A stretch of DNA of 64,000 nt from Kolteria novifilia (GCA_007748055.1 CP036279.1:3224001-3288000); one strand, 5' to 3'. Positions 37,170 through 46,726 are shown, numbered from the stretch's first letter. Notes: generated by a model from the sequence alone, not told the origin. Numbers and translations are program-made.

Positions 37170-38552
37170 TTATTTGCCCAGGCTCTCGTACTTGCCGGTA
37201 TTGAAGTGAGGCGCGGTTCGCTCGCCAGTCACACGGTCAAAGACATCGGGATGTCGGTCCTGGACCGAAGTGTCGCCTCCCGTCTCCTCGAGATACTGGT
37301 CGAGTCGGCCGCGTAGTCCCTTGAGCGTGCTCGCGTACTCCGGGTCGTTCGCGACATTGCGCAGCTCGTACGGATCCTTGTTCAGGTCGTACAACTCGTC
37401 ACGCGGCCGAGGCTGGAGAAAGCACTGACTCTGCTCGGCCGGCAGTTTCCCCTTCGCACGCAGCTCGAGCATCGATTGGTAGGTGGGACTCCGCACCGCA
37501 TCCGCGGGAGGCGTCAGCGGTACGTCGGTGTATTCGTTGCGAATGTACTTGTAGCGTTGAGAGCGAACCGCCCGCTGATGGTCTTCGAAGTCGTGCCAAT
37601 CATGATCGGCGAAGACGTAGTCACGGATCTTCGCGTTGGGCTCGCGCAGCAGAGGGGCGAAACTGACCCCCTGAAAGCTTGGCGGCTCGCTCAATCCGGC
37701 CAGTTGAACGAAGGTAGGAGCGATGTCGACGGTGCTGGCCAAGGCATCGCACGTCGTTCCCGGCTCGACCACCTTGGGCCAGCGAACGATGAAGGGCGTC
37801 TTGATCCCCGAATCGAAGAGTGTGGTTTTGCAGCGCGGAAACGGGCGTCCATTGTCGCTGATGTAAAGGACGAGCGTGTTCTCGGCGAGGCCCTTGCGAT
37901 CGAGTTCGGCGAGCATCTCCCCCATGAGCCGATCGAGGCGAGCGACCTCGTCGTAGTAAAGGGCCAAGTCGCCGCGTGTCGCTTCGGTATCGGGAAGGAA
38001 GGGGGGGACAACCACCTCCGACGGTTGATGAGGGTTGGAGATCGTCCCCTCTTGGTAGGGGCGATGCGGATCGTTGAATGCGATCCAGAGGAAGAAGGGT
38101 TTGTCTTTCGTTAGCCTGTCGAAGGTCGGTTTCCAGTGCCAAACGTCCTTCTCGACGGAGTCAAAGTGATCGTCATAGGCTCCCTTTGGGTGGACCTTTC
38201 CGATCATCGCGACGTCGTACCCACCCTCGCGGAGCACATCGCTGAAGCAGAGCTGGTCCTTGGGAAGCATCTTGTGCAGTTCCTCGGCGCCGGTCGCATG
38301 GGGATAGCGGCCGGTGAGGATGCTCATGCGGCTGGGACTGCACGAGGAACAGGTCAGGAACGCGTTGGTGAATCGCATCCCTTCCCGAGCTAGGCGGTCG
38401 GTCGTCGGCGTGCGAATCTTCGAGTTCCCGTAGGCGCCGGAGTCGTTCCATGCCTGGTCGTCGGCGATGAACAGCACGAAGTTGGGGCGCTCCGTTGGCT
38501 CGGAGGTCGGCACCACGCAGGCTAGCAGCAGAAGTACGGCTCCGGGCGTCAT
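37170..38552 (-). CDS. Sulfatase (type I, formylglycine-dependent)
   Basis: A 460-aa arylsulfatase-family enzyme. The N-terminus is a short signal (MTPGAVLLLLACVVP). Metal ligands D31-D32 lie in LFIADDQAW. The maturation motif is C71-S-P-S-R followed by MSILTGR, so C71 should become formylglycine. ISDNGRP supplies the second metal site. The C-terminal part has DELYDLNKDPYELRNVA. Such sulfatases strip sulfate from algal or animal polysaccharides and are greatly multiplied in Planctomycetota. Its stop is 17 bases from the GH10 stop (convergent), and it is divergent from the pectate lyase gene. AAGGAG lies eight bases before ATG 38552. Confidence 0.95.
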   Translation of the reverse strand: MTPGAVLLLLACVVPTSEPTERPNFVLFIADDQAWNDSGAYGNSKIRTPTTDRLAREGMRFTNAFLTCSSCSPSRMSILTGRYPHATGAEELHKMLPKDQLCFSDVLREGGYDVAMIGKVHPKGAYDDHFDSVEKDVWHWKPTFDRLTKDKPFFLWIAFNDPHRPYQEGTISNPHQPSEVVVPPFLPDTEATRGDLALYYDEVARLDRLMGEMLAELDRKGLAENTLVLYISDNGRPFPRCKTTLFDSGIKTPFIVRWPKVVEPGTTCDALASTVDIAPTFVQLAGLSEPPSFQGVSFAPLLREPNAKIRDYVFADHDWHDFEDHQRAVRSQRYKYIRNEYTDVPLTPPADAVRSPTYQSMLELRAKGKLPAEQSQCFLQPRPRDELYDLNKDPYELRNVANDPEYASTLKGLRGRLDQYLEETGGDTSVQDRHPDVFDRVTGERTAPHFNTGKYESLGK

Positions 38553-38889
38553 TCACAGGCTCCTTGGTCGAGCGATCGGCTCTCGAGGGTCGGTCCCATG
38601 ATCGGGGCTTCGTCATGCAGATGTCAACCGGTCGACCCGGGAAACTGTTCTGATTCACCGTGCGCCGTAGGCCGGGGAACATCATGATGGGAACGCCTCC
38701 ATTCAGAGCGTTGAGGAGGTCGGAGAATCGACGGCGAGTCAATTTGGGTTCCTTCCGGTTCCGGTTGGGATTGAGATGCTCGCGTCGGGTATGCTGGGAC
38801 GGTTTCGCGAGAGGGACGTCGTAGGATCGACGGCGCGGACGTCTTCTCGCCCGCCCCATCGTGTTCCTGTTCGGGAGGACCTTGCCGTG
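38553..38889. other. Divergent promoter region of sulfatase and pectate lyase
   Basis: A 337-bp gap holding the promoters of both secreted polysaccharide-degrading enzymes. No repeat of family A or B and no small gene is seen. GGGAGG lies 11 bases before ATG 38890. Confidence 0.5.
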
Positions 38890-40353
38890 ATGCGCTTCCT
38901 CTTCTTGTCGTTGGTTGCGACGTTGCTTCTTGAGAATGGAACTTGGGCAGCCGATCGTCGGCCGACCCAACAAGAGGCGGAGCAGGCGCTCAGCAAAGCG
39001 GTCGACTTTTTCACCGCCAGTTGCGAAAAGCATGGCGGCTACGTCTGGCGCTACAGCAAGGATTTGCGTCTCAGCGAGGGAGAAGCCGAAACCGGACCGT
39101 CAACGGTCTGGGTGCAACCGCCCGGAACGCCGGCCGTCGGCATGGCGCTGTTGCGAGCCTATCGAGCGACGGGTGACCGGAAGTATCTCCAGGCCGCGAA
39201 GCGAACCGGGGACGCCCTCGTCAAAGGACAGCTTCAGTCGGGCGGTTGGTTCTACTCGATCCACTTCGACCCGGAGACACGTAAAGACTGGGGCTACCGC
39301 GACAACACGTCGTTCCGAGCAAGTCGGAAGAAGAAGAACAAGACCAACATCACCACGCTCGACGACGACACGACACCCGCCGCGGTTCGGTTCCTGGCGG
39401 AACTCGACCAGGAACTCGACTTCAAGGATCGAGCGATTCACGAATCGGTCCTCCTCGCACTCGAGGCGCTGATGAAGGCCCAATACCCCAATGGTGGTTG
39501 GAGCCAGAAATGGCATCGCTACCCGGAAGGGGCGAAGGAAAGTGACTATCCGGTCATCAATGCCTCTTACCCCGAAGAGTGGCCGCGAAAGTGGCTCAAC
39601 GATTGGCGAGGTAAGTATTACCTCAACGACAACGTCACGGGGAACATGGTCGAAACGTTCCTGCTCGCGGGGGAGATCTACCAGGACAATCGCTATGTCG
39701 AGGTCGCCAAGAGGGCGGGTGAGTTCCTGATTCTGGCGCAGATGCCGGATCCTCAGCCGGCGTGGGCGCAGCAGTATGACGAAAACATGCACCCGGTTTG
39801 GGACCGAAAGTTCGAGCCGCCGGCAATCAGTGGACGAGAGTCGGAAGAGGCGATGGAATCGCTGCTGCTGCTCTACGAGAAGACGGGAGACGAGCGTTTT
39901 CTCAAGCCGATCCCCGCGGCGCTTCGCTATCTTCGCTCATCTCTTCGCCCTGACGGCAAGCTCGCTCGGTTCTATGAGCTAAAGACCAATCGCCCGCTCT
40001 ATTTCGTGGTGGATGGGAAGCGGTATGACTTGACCTACTCCGATCGTGACTTGCCGACGCACTACGGGTTTGTCGTCGACGCGCATCTGGACAAGATCGA
40101 GTCGCGGTATCGCAAGCTCCTGCGGGATCGCTCCGCCCTGTCGGCACGTCGGCGAGGCGGCGCGTCACGAAAAGAGGCCGAGCGTGTACGCAAGGTGATC
40201 GATCAGATGGACGAGCGCGGAGCATGGGTCGATCCCAGGACGATGAAGGGCTTCCGCAAGGCGTCTCCCGAGGGCGTGATTCAGTCCGACACCTTTATCG
40301 ACAACGTCGAACTCCTCAGCGACTACATCCAGGGCATGAAGGAGCGATCCTGA
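38890..40353 (+). CDS. Exported pectate lyase, PL10-like
   Basis: A 487-aa protein with a signal peptide (RFLFLSLVATLLLENGTWA-ADRR). The sequence shows the PelA/PL10 (alpha/alpha)3 toroid pattern: KHGGYVWRYSKD, GGWFYSIHFDPE, DDDTTPAAVRFL, YPNGGWSQKWHRYP and YYLNDNVTGNMVETFLLAG. PL10 enzymes cut polygalacturonate by beta-elimination with Ca2+. An extra C-terminal basic helical tail of about 60 residues (RYRKLLRDRSALSARRRGG) is not part of the minimal fold. The neighbouring divergent sulfatase suggests use on a sulfated or acidic polysaccharide. The CTAGTGC end of a mobile repeat starts 15 bases after the stop codon. Confidence 0.9.
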   Translation: MRFLFLSLVATLLLENGTWAADRRPTQQEAEQALSKAVDFFTASCEKHGGYVWRYSKDLRLSEGEAETGPSTVWVQPPGTPAVGMALLRAYRATGDRKYLQAAKRTGDALVKGQLQSGGWFYSIHFDPETRKDWGYRDNTSFRASRKKKNKTNITTLDDDTTPAAVRFLAELDQELDFKDRAIHESVLLALEALMKAQYPNGGWSQKWHRYPEGAKESDYPVINASYPEEWPRKWLNDWRGKYYLNDNVTGNMVETFLLAGEIYQDNRYVEVAKRAGEFLILAQMPDPQPAWAQQYDENMHPVWDRKFEPPAISGRESEEAMESLLLLYEKTGDERFLKPIPAALRYLRSSLRPDGKLARFYELKTNRPLYFVVDGKRYDLTYSDRDLPTHYGFVVDAHLDKIESRYRKLLRDRSALSARRRGGASRKEAERVRKVIDQMDERGAWVDPRTMKGFRKASPEGVIQSDTFIDNVELLSDYIQGMKERS

Positions 40354-40367
40354 CCGTAAGTCACCCG

Positions 40368-40517
40368 CTAGTGCCCTGATTGGTCAATTTATTGCCCAAA
40401 ACTCTTGGGTGCCATGCCCACGCTGGTCAAGGGCATGCGGGAAACGCCTCTGAATCAGCACACTCCCGCACGAGTGGGGAGCGTGAATTCATGAAACGAA
40501 CTTACCAATCAAGACAT
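40368..40517 (+). repeat. MITE-like element, copy ii, with embedded family A palindrome
   Basis: It runs from CTAGTGCCCTGATTGG to ACCAATCAAGACAT. The ends are imperfect inverted repeats (CTGATTGGT against the reverse complement TTGATTGGT). The family A palindrome GGGTGCCATGCCCACGC lies at 40407, then GCGGGAAACGCCT and GAATTCATGAAACGAACTT, all shared in the same order with copy i (3094-3246, inverted). No coding capacity. The following 40518-40949 holds no gene or repeat that I recognise and contains the ECF gene's upstream region. Confidence 0.8.
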
Positions 40518-40949
40518 TGACCAACATTGAATGTTCTCGACTTGGCCCGTCTAAATCAACGGACTGTTGGGGGCCGCTCGTCCCAAATTCTCACGAATTG
40601 TTCCGTCGTCACCCAAGCGCGCCATTTCCCAGCATTTTCTCGTCGCACTCACGTTCTACGCCGATGGCCCCGGCATTCGGCCGCAGGGAGAACCCGCGTA
40701 GACGATAGGGAACGTGACCGTTCTAACTACCATTCAATGGCGGAGCCCCTCGGTGCGAAGCCTGGGCGACCGTGACGCTGGTGCGACAACGATCGGTTGG
40801 AGGGAATTCCCGGCTAGCGGAGTCTTCAACTAGACGCTTCACAACATCCCACGTTGGTCCGGCGTGGTACTCTTTACTCATGTGGCGGAGTGGGGGCGTC
40901 GCCACATTCGCCGAGACACGTGAGTTTCGCCTAGGTAAACTACTGATAG

Positions 40950-41621
40950 ATGACCTCGTCTTGGGTGACACCGTTGAGCCACGTCCCAGCAACGCCGGAA
41001 CTGATGATGCTAGCCGACGCCGAGCCATTGCTCGGTCGGGTCAAGGCGGGCGATGCGAACGCCCTCGAATTGTTGATGCGCGCCTCGCGCAAGTATCTTC
41101 GTCAAGTCGTCGAGTTTCGCATGCCATCGGAACTGCGTCGGCGCGTCGATGAATCGGACATCGTTCAGGAGACGTTGGCGGAGACCTTCAGTCGAATCGA
41201 CGACTTCGTCGAACGCAAACCGATGCCTTTTCACATTTGGCTTAGGCGCAACGCGCAAGAGCGCTTGGTGATGAGTCAGCGGGAGCACTTTCGGACGCTC
41301 AAGCGTTCGCTCAATCGTGAAGTTCCGCTGCCGGACCATTCGTCGATCCTCCTGGTGCGCTCTTTGAGCCGACGCGGCCCGGATCCAGGGGATCGCCTCG
41401 AGAACTCCGAATCGATGGAGATTGTTCGCAAGGCGTTCGCGAAGCTTGCCCACGAGGACCAAGAGATTGTCTTGATGCGCCAAGCCGAAGGGCTGTCCAA
41501 TCACGAAGTGGCGCAGATTCTTAACATCCCGCCAAAGACCGCGAGCAAACGCTTTACCCGAGCGCTGATCCGACTGCGAGGGCACACGCGCCAACTCGGG
41601 CTCACGGGCACCGGTCCATGA
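40950..41621 (+). CDS. ECF-type RNA polymerase sigma factor (ECF-STK cluster)
   Basis: A 223-aa sigma factor. Region 2 spans about 40-105 (LRQVVEFRMPSELRRRVDESDIVQETL..TFSRIDDF) and region 4 about 160-215 (LAHEDQEIVLMRQAEGLSNHEVAQILNIPPKTASKRFTRALIRL). The region 2 sequence, with a VDESDIVQE core, is typical of planctomycete ECF groups encoded beside Ser/Thr kinases and lacking classic anti-sigma factors. Its stop overlaps the kinase ATG (ATGA, 41618-41621), so the two are translationally coupled and the kinase probably controls the sigma factor by phosphorylation. ATG 40950 is used; ATG 41004 is possible and neither has a clear Shine-Dalgarno. Confidence 0.9.
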   Translation: MTSSWVTPLSHVPATPELMMLADAEPLLGRVKAGDANALELLMRASRKYLRQVVEFRMPSELRRRVDESDIVQETLAETFSRIDDFVERKPMPFHIWLRRNAQERLVMSQREHFRTLKRSLNREVPLPDHSSILLVRSLSRRGPDPGDRLENSESMEIVRKAFAKLAHEDQEIVLMRQAEGLSNHEVAQILNIPPKTASKRFTRALIRLRGHTRQLGLTGTGP

Positions 41622-44600
41622 GTTCCTCGCGCGCCGCGGAGGACTCGGCGGTCATTTCGGCCGTGGGACTGGTCGTCGACGAGTTCCTCGATCGGCGACG
41701 TCGGGGAGAGTCTCCGTCGATCGAGGAGTATGCCACGCGTCATCCGGAGATGGCGGAACTCATCCGCGACGTCCTCCCGATGATCGATTTGGTCCCGTCC
41801 CCGACGGACGAACCGGACACCGCTCACCCCGAACGCATCGGCGATTTTCAGATCATTCGCGAACTCGGGCACGGTGGGATGGGGGTCGTATATGAAGCAA
41901 TCCAGTTGTCGCTTCGGCGACGGGTGGCGCTCAAGACCATTCCCATCAACCGTGGAGAGTCGAAACTCCGACGCGTTCGGTTCGAGAACGAAGCTCGAAT
42001 CTGCGCTCGGTTGAATCACCCGAACATCGTCCCCGTCTATGCGAGAAACATCGACGGCGAGCAATGTTGCTTCGCGATGCAACTGATCGCGGGATGTTCG
42101 CTCGCCGACCTCGCCCACGAGCGTTCGCGCCAGGTCTACTCGGGAAGAACGGTTCCTCAAGGGACGTCGCGCGAGGGGAGTCTCGACTACGACTTCATCG
42201 TCAACGAGATCGGCCTCGAACCGACCAGTCCGGTCGAGGAGGGGCAACCGATTCCGGAGGAGTATGCGTCGAGTGTTGCCCGACGGATCGCGGCGAAGGT
42301 TGACGGAAAGTTGTTCCAGTACGCCGCCGATCTCGGTCGCCAGGTGGCCGAAGCCCTTCAGCACGCCCACGACTACGGGGTGATCCACCGAGACATCAAA
42401 CCATCGAACATCTTGCTCGATGCCGAGGGGCATCCTTGGGTGACCGACTTCGGCGTCGCCCTCGTTCCCGAGAACCAAGACTTGACCCAAACGGGCGAGG
42501 TCCTCGGAACGCTACGCTACATGAGTCCGGAACAAGCGTCCGAGAGCCGTTTCGTCGATCCCCGCACCGACGTCTATTCGCTCGGGGTGACGCTCTACGA
42601 AGTGATCGCCGGACGGCCGATGATCGACGTCGACGATCGAAAAGAGTTGTTCCGCCGCGTCAGGGACGAGGAGGCGGTCGCGCTGCGGTCGGTGATGCCG
42701 TCGGTGCCGCGCGATCTCGAAACGATTGTCATGAAAGCGGTGGCGAAGGAGAGGAGAGAGCGGTACGAGACCGCCGGACAACTCGCCGAAGATCTCGATC
42801 GCTTCCTTTCCGGCAAACCCATTGTCGCCAAGCCGCCGTCGTTGCTCGACCGCACGACGAAATGGGCTAGGCGAAACCGCCAACTCGTCGTGACGGCGGT
42901 CGTGTCGCTGCTTGTCGTGGTGGTCGTTTCCATTTTCTCGGTGATCCAGCTAGCCACCGCGTATCGGCGAGAGCGAGACACGACGACCAAGCTCGAATCC
43001 GCGCTCGAGGACAATCGTCGGCAGCTAGCGCGCATCTACGTCCGCAACGCGAACTTGCTCGGCGCGAAGAAGAATCCCTTGACGTCGCTTCCCTGGATCG
43101 CGGCGACCCTCGGGCTCGAGCGGGAGAATTCAGACCGTGAGTCGATAGCGAGGATGCGCTATCAAGCGATCCTGGGCGAGTGTCCCTCCCTCGAGCGCCT
43201 TTGGTTTGGCCCCAAGGCCGTTCACGTGCGTTTCACTCCCGATCGCAAGCACATCCTCGTCGTTGGCGAGAATCGCGACACGCTCCACGTCCTCGATGCC
43301 GAAACCGGGGAGTCCCGAAGAGTGCTGGAGTTCGATAGTCCGCTGCGCCGTCCCTACCTCAGGCTCTCTTCGCGGTCCTTGGCGACGATTCACAAAGGTG
43401 GCACCGTTTCGCTTTGGGACTTGGAGTCGTGGGAGCGCCTCGCGTCGCTTCCCTACAAGGCCTCGGTCGAAGCCATCTTTCTGAGCCCCGATGGACAAGT
43501 CCTGACGACCTCCGGCGAGAAGGGCCGCTTGGATGTCTTTCGGAATGGTGAATTCACCCGTCCCGCGTTCACGATCAATCACGGCGCGCGGATCAACGAT
43601 GTATCGTTGGCTCCGAATGGACGTTGGATGCTTACCTGCGGTGCCGACAAGTCCGCCCGGCTTTGGGACATCACCAGCGGTGAGACCGTCGCTCCCGCGC
43701 TGAGGCATCACGACGAAGTGACCGCCGCCGTTTTCAACCCCTCGGGTTCCCTCGTTGCCACCGGAGGGCGCGACGGCGTGGTTAAACTGTGGTGGACGGA
43801 GACAGGGGACCTTCTCCGGACGCTGCGGACGAACAAGAGCCAGGCTCGTTCGTTCGCTTTCTCCCCGGATGGCCACCGGCTGGTGTCGCTCGCGGAGACC
43901 CCTGACGGGAGCCACCACGCCGATGTCTGGGACGTCGCCACGGGCAATTCGACGCGGAAGAACCTCGAGGTTCGAGACGTCTCGGACGTGAGGTGGTCGG
44001 AAGATGGAGAGGACTGGGCGATCTCCTCCGTGCCCGTTCTCCATGTTGGCGACGATGGGCTGGAGATAAATTCGATTCCCGACACGGCGGTGCGTGACGT
44101 GGCGGCGAGATCCTCCGGGTTCGTGTGCCTAACTGTCCACGATGGTGTTTATCGCATTTGGAATCTCGATCGCGATCGGCCCACCCCGCTCTTGCCAGAA
44201 GTCGAGAGAGTTCGGGCCGCGGATTTTGATCTCGACGACAAGAGAGTTGCCTTGGTGACCGACGCCCGCATGCTGCGCGTGTTCGATGTCGAGACTCGCC
44301 AGCAACTCGTTGCCGTGAACCTTTCCGGTGTTCCGGACACGGTTCGATTCAACGGGAATCGGGATCGGCTTGCCGTTGGTTGCGGCGATGGGACCATCGT
44401 CCTATTCGATCGGCAAGGCCAAGAGGTCCGACGCTTTAAGCATTCCCACGGACACAAGAGTCTTCGGTTTGCCGGCGAGTATCTCGTGATCCACGATAAA
44501 CGCTCGTCGGTCAAGATCGCCGACCCCGAATCGGGAACGTTGCGGACCATTGGCGACCACGGCTTCGGCCGCTCGGAGTTTGACGCGACTCCAAGGGAGC

Positions 44601-45358
44601 CGCTGCTGACGGTCGTCTCATCATCGCGAGTTGACGGATGGGATCTTGCGAGAGATCAAAAGGTGTGGAGTTTCCACCTCCCGGCCTCCCCCTACGCCAT
44701 CCAACTCGACCAGAACGGGAGACGACTTGTTTGCCGCACCGCGAAGGGTGCCCACGTGGGGGACGTCCGAAAGGGGGCGACTACCGGAGCCCCGATCTTG
44801 TTGCGACCCAACTCGGCAGACGGTGCGATTGGTGTCCAAGGGGAAACGGTTTGCTTTGGCAACCACCGCGGCGAGGTGGAACTTTGGGATGTTACGAGCA
44901 AGCGTCTGATCGCCCTCCCCATGAGTCATGACGATGCGGTCGATGAGATTCGCTTCTCTCAATCGGGAGACGTGCTTGGCATCAAGTTAGGCAGTGGTGA
45001 TGCTCGCCTTTGGGACGCGAGGACGGGCGAGCCGATCTCCTACCCGCTGCGAGTTCCCTCCGATCCCGAGGGACTAAAGCTCTCGTCGGGGAGTCTCGTC
45101 GGTTTCAGCGACGATTTGGCGATCGTGTGTCAGCTCGACGACGCGGGTTATGTTCGTCTTACAAACCTTGGTCCCGACGGTCGCCCCGTGGAAGATCTAG
45201 TTGATCTTGCGGTGATCCTTTCAGGACAACGGGTCAATCGTGCGGGTGCCCTCGCGAGCGTCTCCCGCGTTGAAGTGGAAGAGGTCTTAGGGCGACTTGC
45301 CGCGAATGGTTCGCTCGAATTCCTTCCGATCACGTCCAATTCGAGTTCGATGAAGTGA
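41618..45358 (+). CDS. Ser/Thr protein kinase with transmembrane segment and WD40 repeats
   Basis: A 1246-aa receptor-like kinase. An N-terminal helical region (10-60, EFLDRRRRGESPSIEEYA) leads to the kinase domain (about 74-400) with GHGGMGVV (84-91), K106, H257-R258-D259 and D277-F278-G279. The domain carries a 60-residue insertion before the catalytic loop (about 170-235) common in planctomycete kinases. A transmembrane helix (about 420-446) is followed by a linker and WD40-like blades from about 525 to 1190 (LWDITSGET, GGRDGVVKLWWTETGDLL, LWDVTSKRL). The propeller should lie on the far side of the membrane or in the periplasm as a sensor or binding platform. Coupled to the ECF sigma gene by an ATGA overlap. 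Confidence 0.93.
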   Translation: MSSSRAAEDSAVISAVGLVVDEFLDRRRRGESPSIEEYATRHPEMAELIRDVLPMIDLVPSPTDEPDTAHPERIGDFQIIRELGHGGMGVVYEAIQLSLRRRVALKTIPINRGESKLRRVRFENEARICARLNHPNIVPVYARNIDGEQCCFAMQLIAGCSLADLAHERSRQVYSGRTVPQGTSREGSLDYDFIVNEIGLEPTSPVEEGQPIPEEYASSVARRIAAKVDGKLFQYAADLGRQVAEALQHAHDYGVIHRDIKPSNILLDAEGHPWVTDFGVALVPENQDLTQTGEVLGTLRYMSPEQASESRFVDPRTDVYSLGVTLYEVIAGRPMIDVDDRKELFRRVRDEEAVALRSVMPSVPRDLETIVMKAVAKERRERYETAGQLAEDLDRFLSGKPIVAKPPSLLDRTTKWARRNRQLVVTAVVSLLVVVVVSIFSVIQLATAYRRERDTTTKLESALEDNRRQLARIYVRNANLLGAKKNPLTSLPWIAATLGLERENSDRESIARMRYQAILGECPSLERLWFGPKAVHVRFTPDRKHILVVGENRDTLHVLDAETGESRRVLEFDSPLRRPYLRLSSRSLATIHKGGTVSLWDLESWERLASLPYKASVEAIFLSPDGQVLTTSGEKGRLDVFRNGEFTRPAFTINHGARINDVSLAPNGRWMLTCGADKSARLWDITSGETVAPALRHHDEVTAAVFNPSGSLVATGGRDGVVKLWWTETGDLLRTLRTNKSQARSFAFSPDGHRLVSLAETPDGSHHADVWDVATGNSTRKNLEVRDVSDVRWSEDGEDWAISSVPVLHVGDDGLEINSIPDTAVRDVAARSSGFVCLTVHDGVYRIWNLDRDRPTPLLPEVERVRAADFDLDDKRVALVTDARMLRVFDVETRQQLVAVNLSGVPDTVRFNGNRDRLAVGCGDGTIVLFDRQGQEVRRFKHSHGHKSLRFAGEYLVIHDKRSSVKIADPESGTLRTIGDHGFGRSEFDATPREPLLTVVSSSRVDGWDLARDQKVWSFHLPASPYAIQLDQNGRRLVCRTAKGAHVGDVRKGATTGAPILLRPNSADGAIGVQGETVCFGNHRGEVELWDVTSKRLIALPMSHDDAVDEIRFSQSGDVLGIKLGSGDARLWDARTGEPISYPLRVPSDPEGLKLSSGSLVGFSDDLAIVCQLDDAGYVRLTNLGPDGRPVEDLVDLAVILSGQRVNRAGALASVSRVEVEEVLGRLAANGSLEFLPITSNSSSMK

Positions 45359-45620
45359 GGCTTTCTTCCAAGGGAACGACTCACTCGCCACTACGACCAC
45401 GTCCTTGCATCATCTGAGTTACCACTGTTGGGTTAGCGATCTCCGTGCCGTTGGAGAAGCTTTCTTCACGGCTGCTACTTTACACAATTAGTGCGTAGTA
45501 AGTGTTCAAAACGATTGTTAGATGAGCGAAGATCGCATCATACATACCGGATGTCGAGAGGCATTCGAAGGAGCGACGGTCGCTCCATCAGATGGTCACA
45601 CGTCCACAGAGGAGGTGGCA

Positions 45621-46190
45621 ATGCGAGAGTTCGTTCATCTCTTGACCGATAGCGATTCTGACGAACCGCTTCGGATCAAGTTCGCCGAGATCATGCGTTC
45701 GATGGATCGGGGGCGCTACGCGGGACTCGAGGAGCGTCATCTAAAGTGTCGGCTTCAGGATCGCAGTTCGGAGTCCACCTTCCAAATGCGTAGTTGGCAT
45801 CGGACGCGGCAACCGTCGGGAAACGACATGCTCGCCGTCATCGCCTTTAGGGAGCCGGGGCAAGGATCGTCGCGCAGTCTGCTCCAGGTCGCGATGCTCG
45901 GAGTGAATCCGAACGAGAAGATGTCGGCGCCGGACGATCGGGTCGCGTTCTTCGAGAGGGTTTACGACTGTTGCTTCGAACGACTCCAGGCGATGGGGAA
46001 GCGAAGGCTCAGCGCGGGTATTCCCATCGCGAGCACCAATGAAACGATGGCGAAGCTCCACGCCTATATTCTCGACCGCGCCATGCGAGGCTCGGAGCAT
46101 CCCGACTACTCGCCCAACTATCCGATCAAGTGCACGAAGCATCACACATCGACTTCGTTCGAGCACGTGACGCTCCAACTCAGGTTCTAA
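45621..46190 (+). CDS. Protein of unknown function
   Basis: 189 aa from ATG 45621, which is preceded by the strong site GAGGAGGTGGCA; an in-frame ATG at 45522 would add 33 low-quality residues. The product is soluble, mixed alpha/beta, with MREFVHLLTDSDSDEPLRIK, an RSWHRTRQPSGNDMLAVIAFREP stretch and HHTSTSFEHVTLQLRF at the end. No signal peptide, membrane segment or motif that I recognise. It follows the kinase-WD40 gene after 262 bases and precedes another small unknown gene by 82, so the two may be a unit under the same regulation; that is inference. Confidence 0.65.
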   Translation: MREFVHLLTDSDSDEPLRIKFAEIMRSMDRGRYAGLEERHLKCRLQDRSSESTFQMRSWHRTRQPSGNDMLAVIAFREPGQGSSRSLLQVAMLGVNPNEKMSAPDDRVAFFERVYDCCFERLQAMGKRRLSAGIPIASTNETMAKLHAYILDRAMRGSEHPDYSPNYPIKCTKHHTSTSFEHVTLQLRF

Positions 46191-46272
46191 GACTCACGAA
46201 CGCGTCCGTAGGTCGGTGGGCGTACGGAAGGAGACTCGTCGTTCAAATCAACGGAGATTAAAGGAGGCAGGA

Positions 46273-46578
46273 ATGGCCGATGGCATTGATGTGCAGATCA
46301 CCGATATTCAAGAAGTCAGTGGCAACACGGTGGCAACGATCGTCGTGACCCCCATTGAAGAGTTCAAAGGGACAGTCGATCTAACCTATTCGCTGTCGGG
46401 GCCCGGAGCGAGCAATCCGAGTCCCGATGACGTCTTCGTCGAACGATACACTCCCGAGACACACGAGAAGAACCTCGGCTCGTTGCAGACAGGGAGTTTT
46501 TCCTTCGGAGTTGTTGGGACCGCTCGCGATGATTCCAACATCACCGACAGTGACACGGAAGACTTCACGGTCACTTAG
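46273..46578 (+). CDS. Small beta-rich protein of unknown function
   Basis: A 101-aa acidic protein starting at ATG 46273, which has GGAGG seven bases upstream. Alternating strands (DVQITDIQEVSGNTVATIVVTPIEEF, TVDLTYSLSGPG, GSFSFGVVGTARDDS) suggest an immunoglobulin-like or Calx-beta-like sandwich. No signal peptide or cysteines. The stop codon TAG lies inside the CTTAGTG end of a MITE-like repeat, so the element appears to abut or supply the stop. Function unknown. Confidence 0.65.
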   Translation: MADGIDVQITDIQEVSGNTVATIVVTPIEEFKGTVDLTYSLSGPGASNPSPDDVFVERYTPETHEKNLGSLQTGSFSFGVVGTARDDSNITDSDTEDFTVT

Positions 46579-46726
46579 TGTTGCAACTGGTTGATTCACT
46601 TCCCAAGAGACTCCTGGGTGCCATGCTCACGCTCACCGTGGGCATGGGCTACCCATGGTTGACTCCGTAGCCTCCCGCGCCATTGGAGAACGAGGTTTCA
46701 CGGATCGAACTTACTGATCGGGACGT
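46574..46726 (+). repeat. MITE-like element, copy iii (diverged)
   Basis: It starts CTTAGTGTTGCAACTGG, carries the family A palindrome GGGTGCCATGCTCACGC at 46616, and ends GATCGAACTTACTGATCGGG. The order of blocks matches 40368-40517 but with more substitutions and without the exact terminal CCAATCA. The following 60 bases to the ceramidase stop hold nothing recognisable. Confidence 0.6.

Noticed and set aside
45522-45620. Longer start for the unknown gene at 45621
   Set aside because: The 33 added residues are low quality, while GAGGAGGTGGCA directly precedes ATG 45621.
45522-46190. Hcp-like tube protein for the VgrG
   Set aside because: No Hcp sequence pattern is visible and the gene is over 6 kb away from vgrG.
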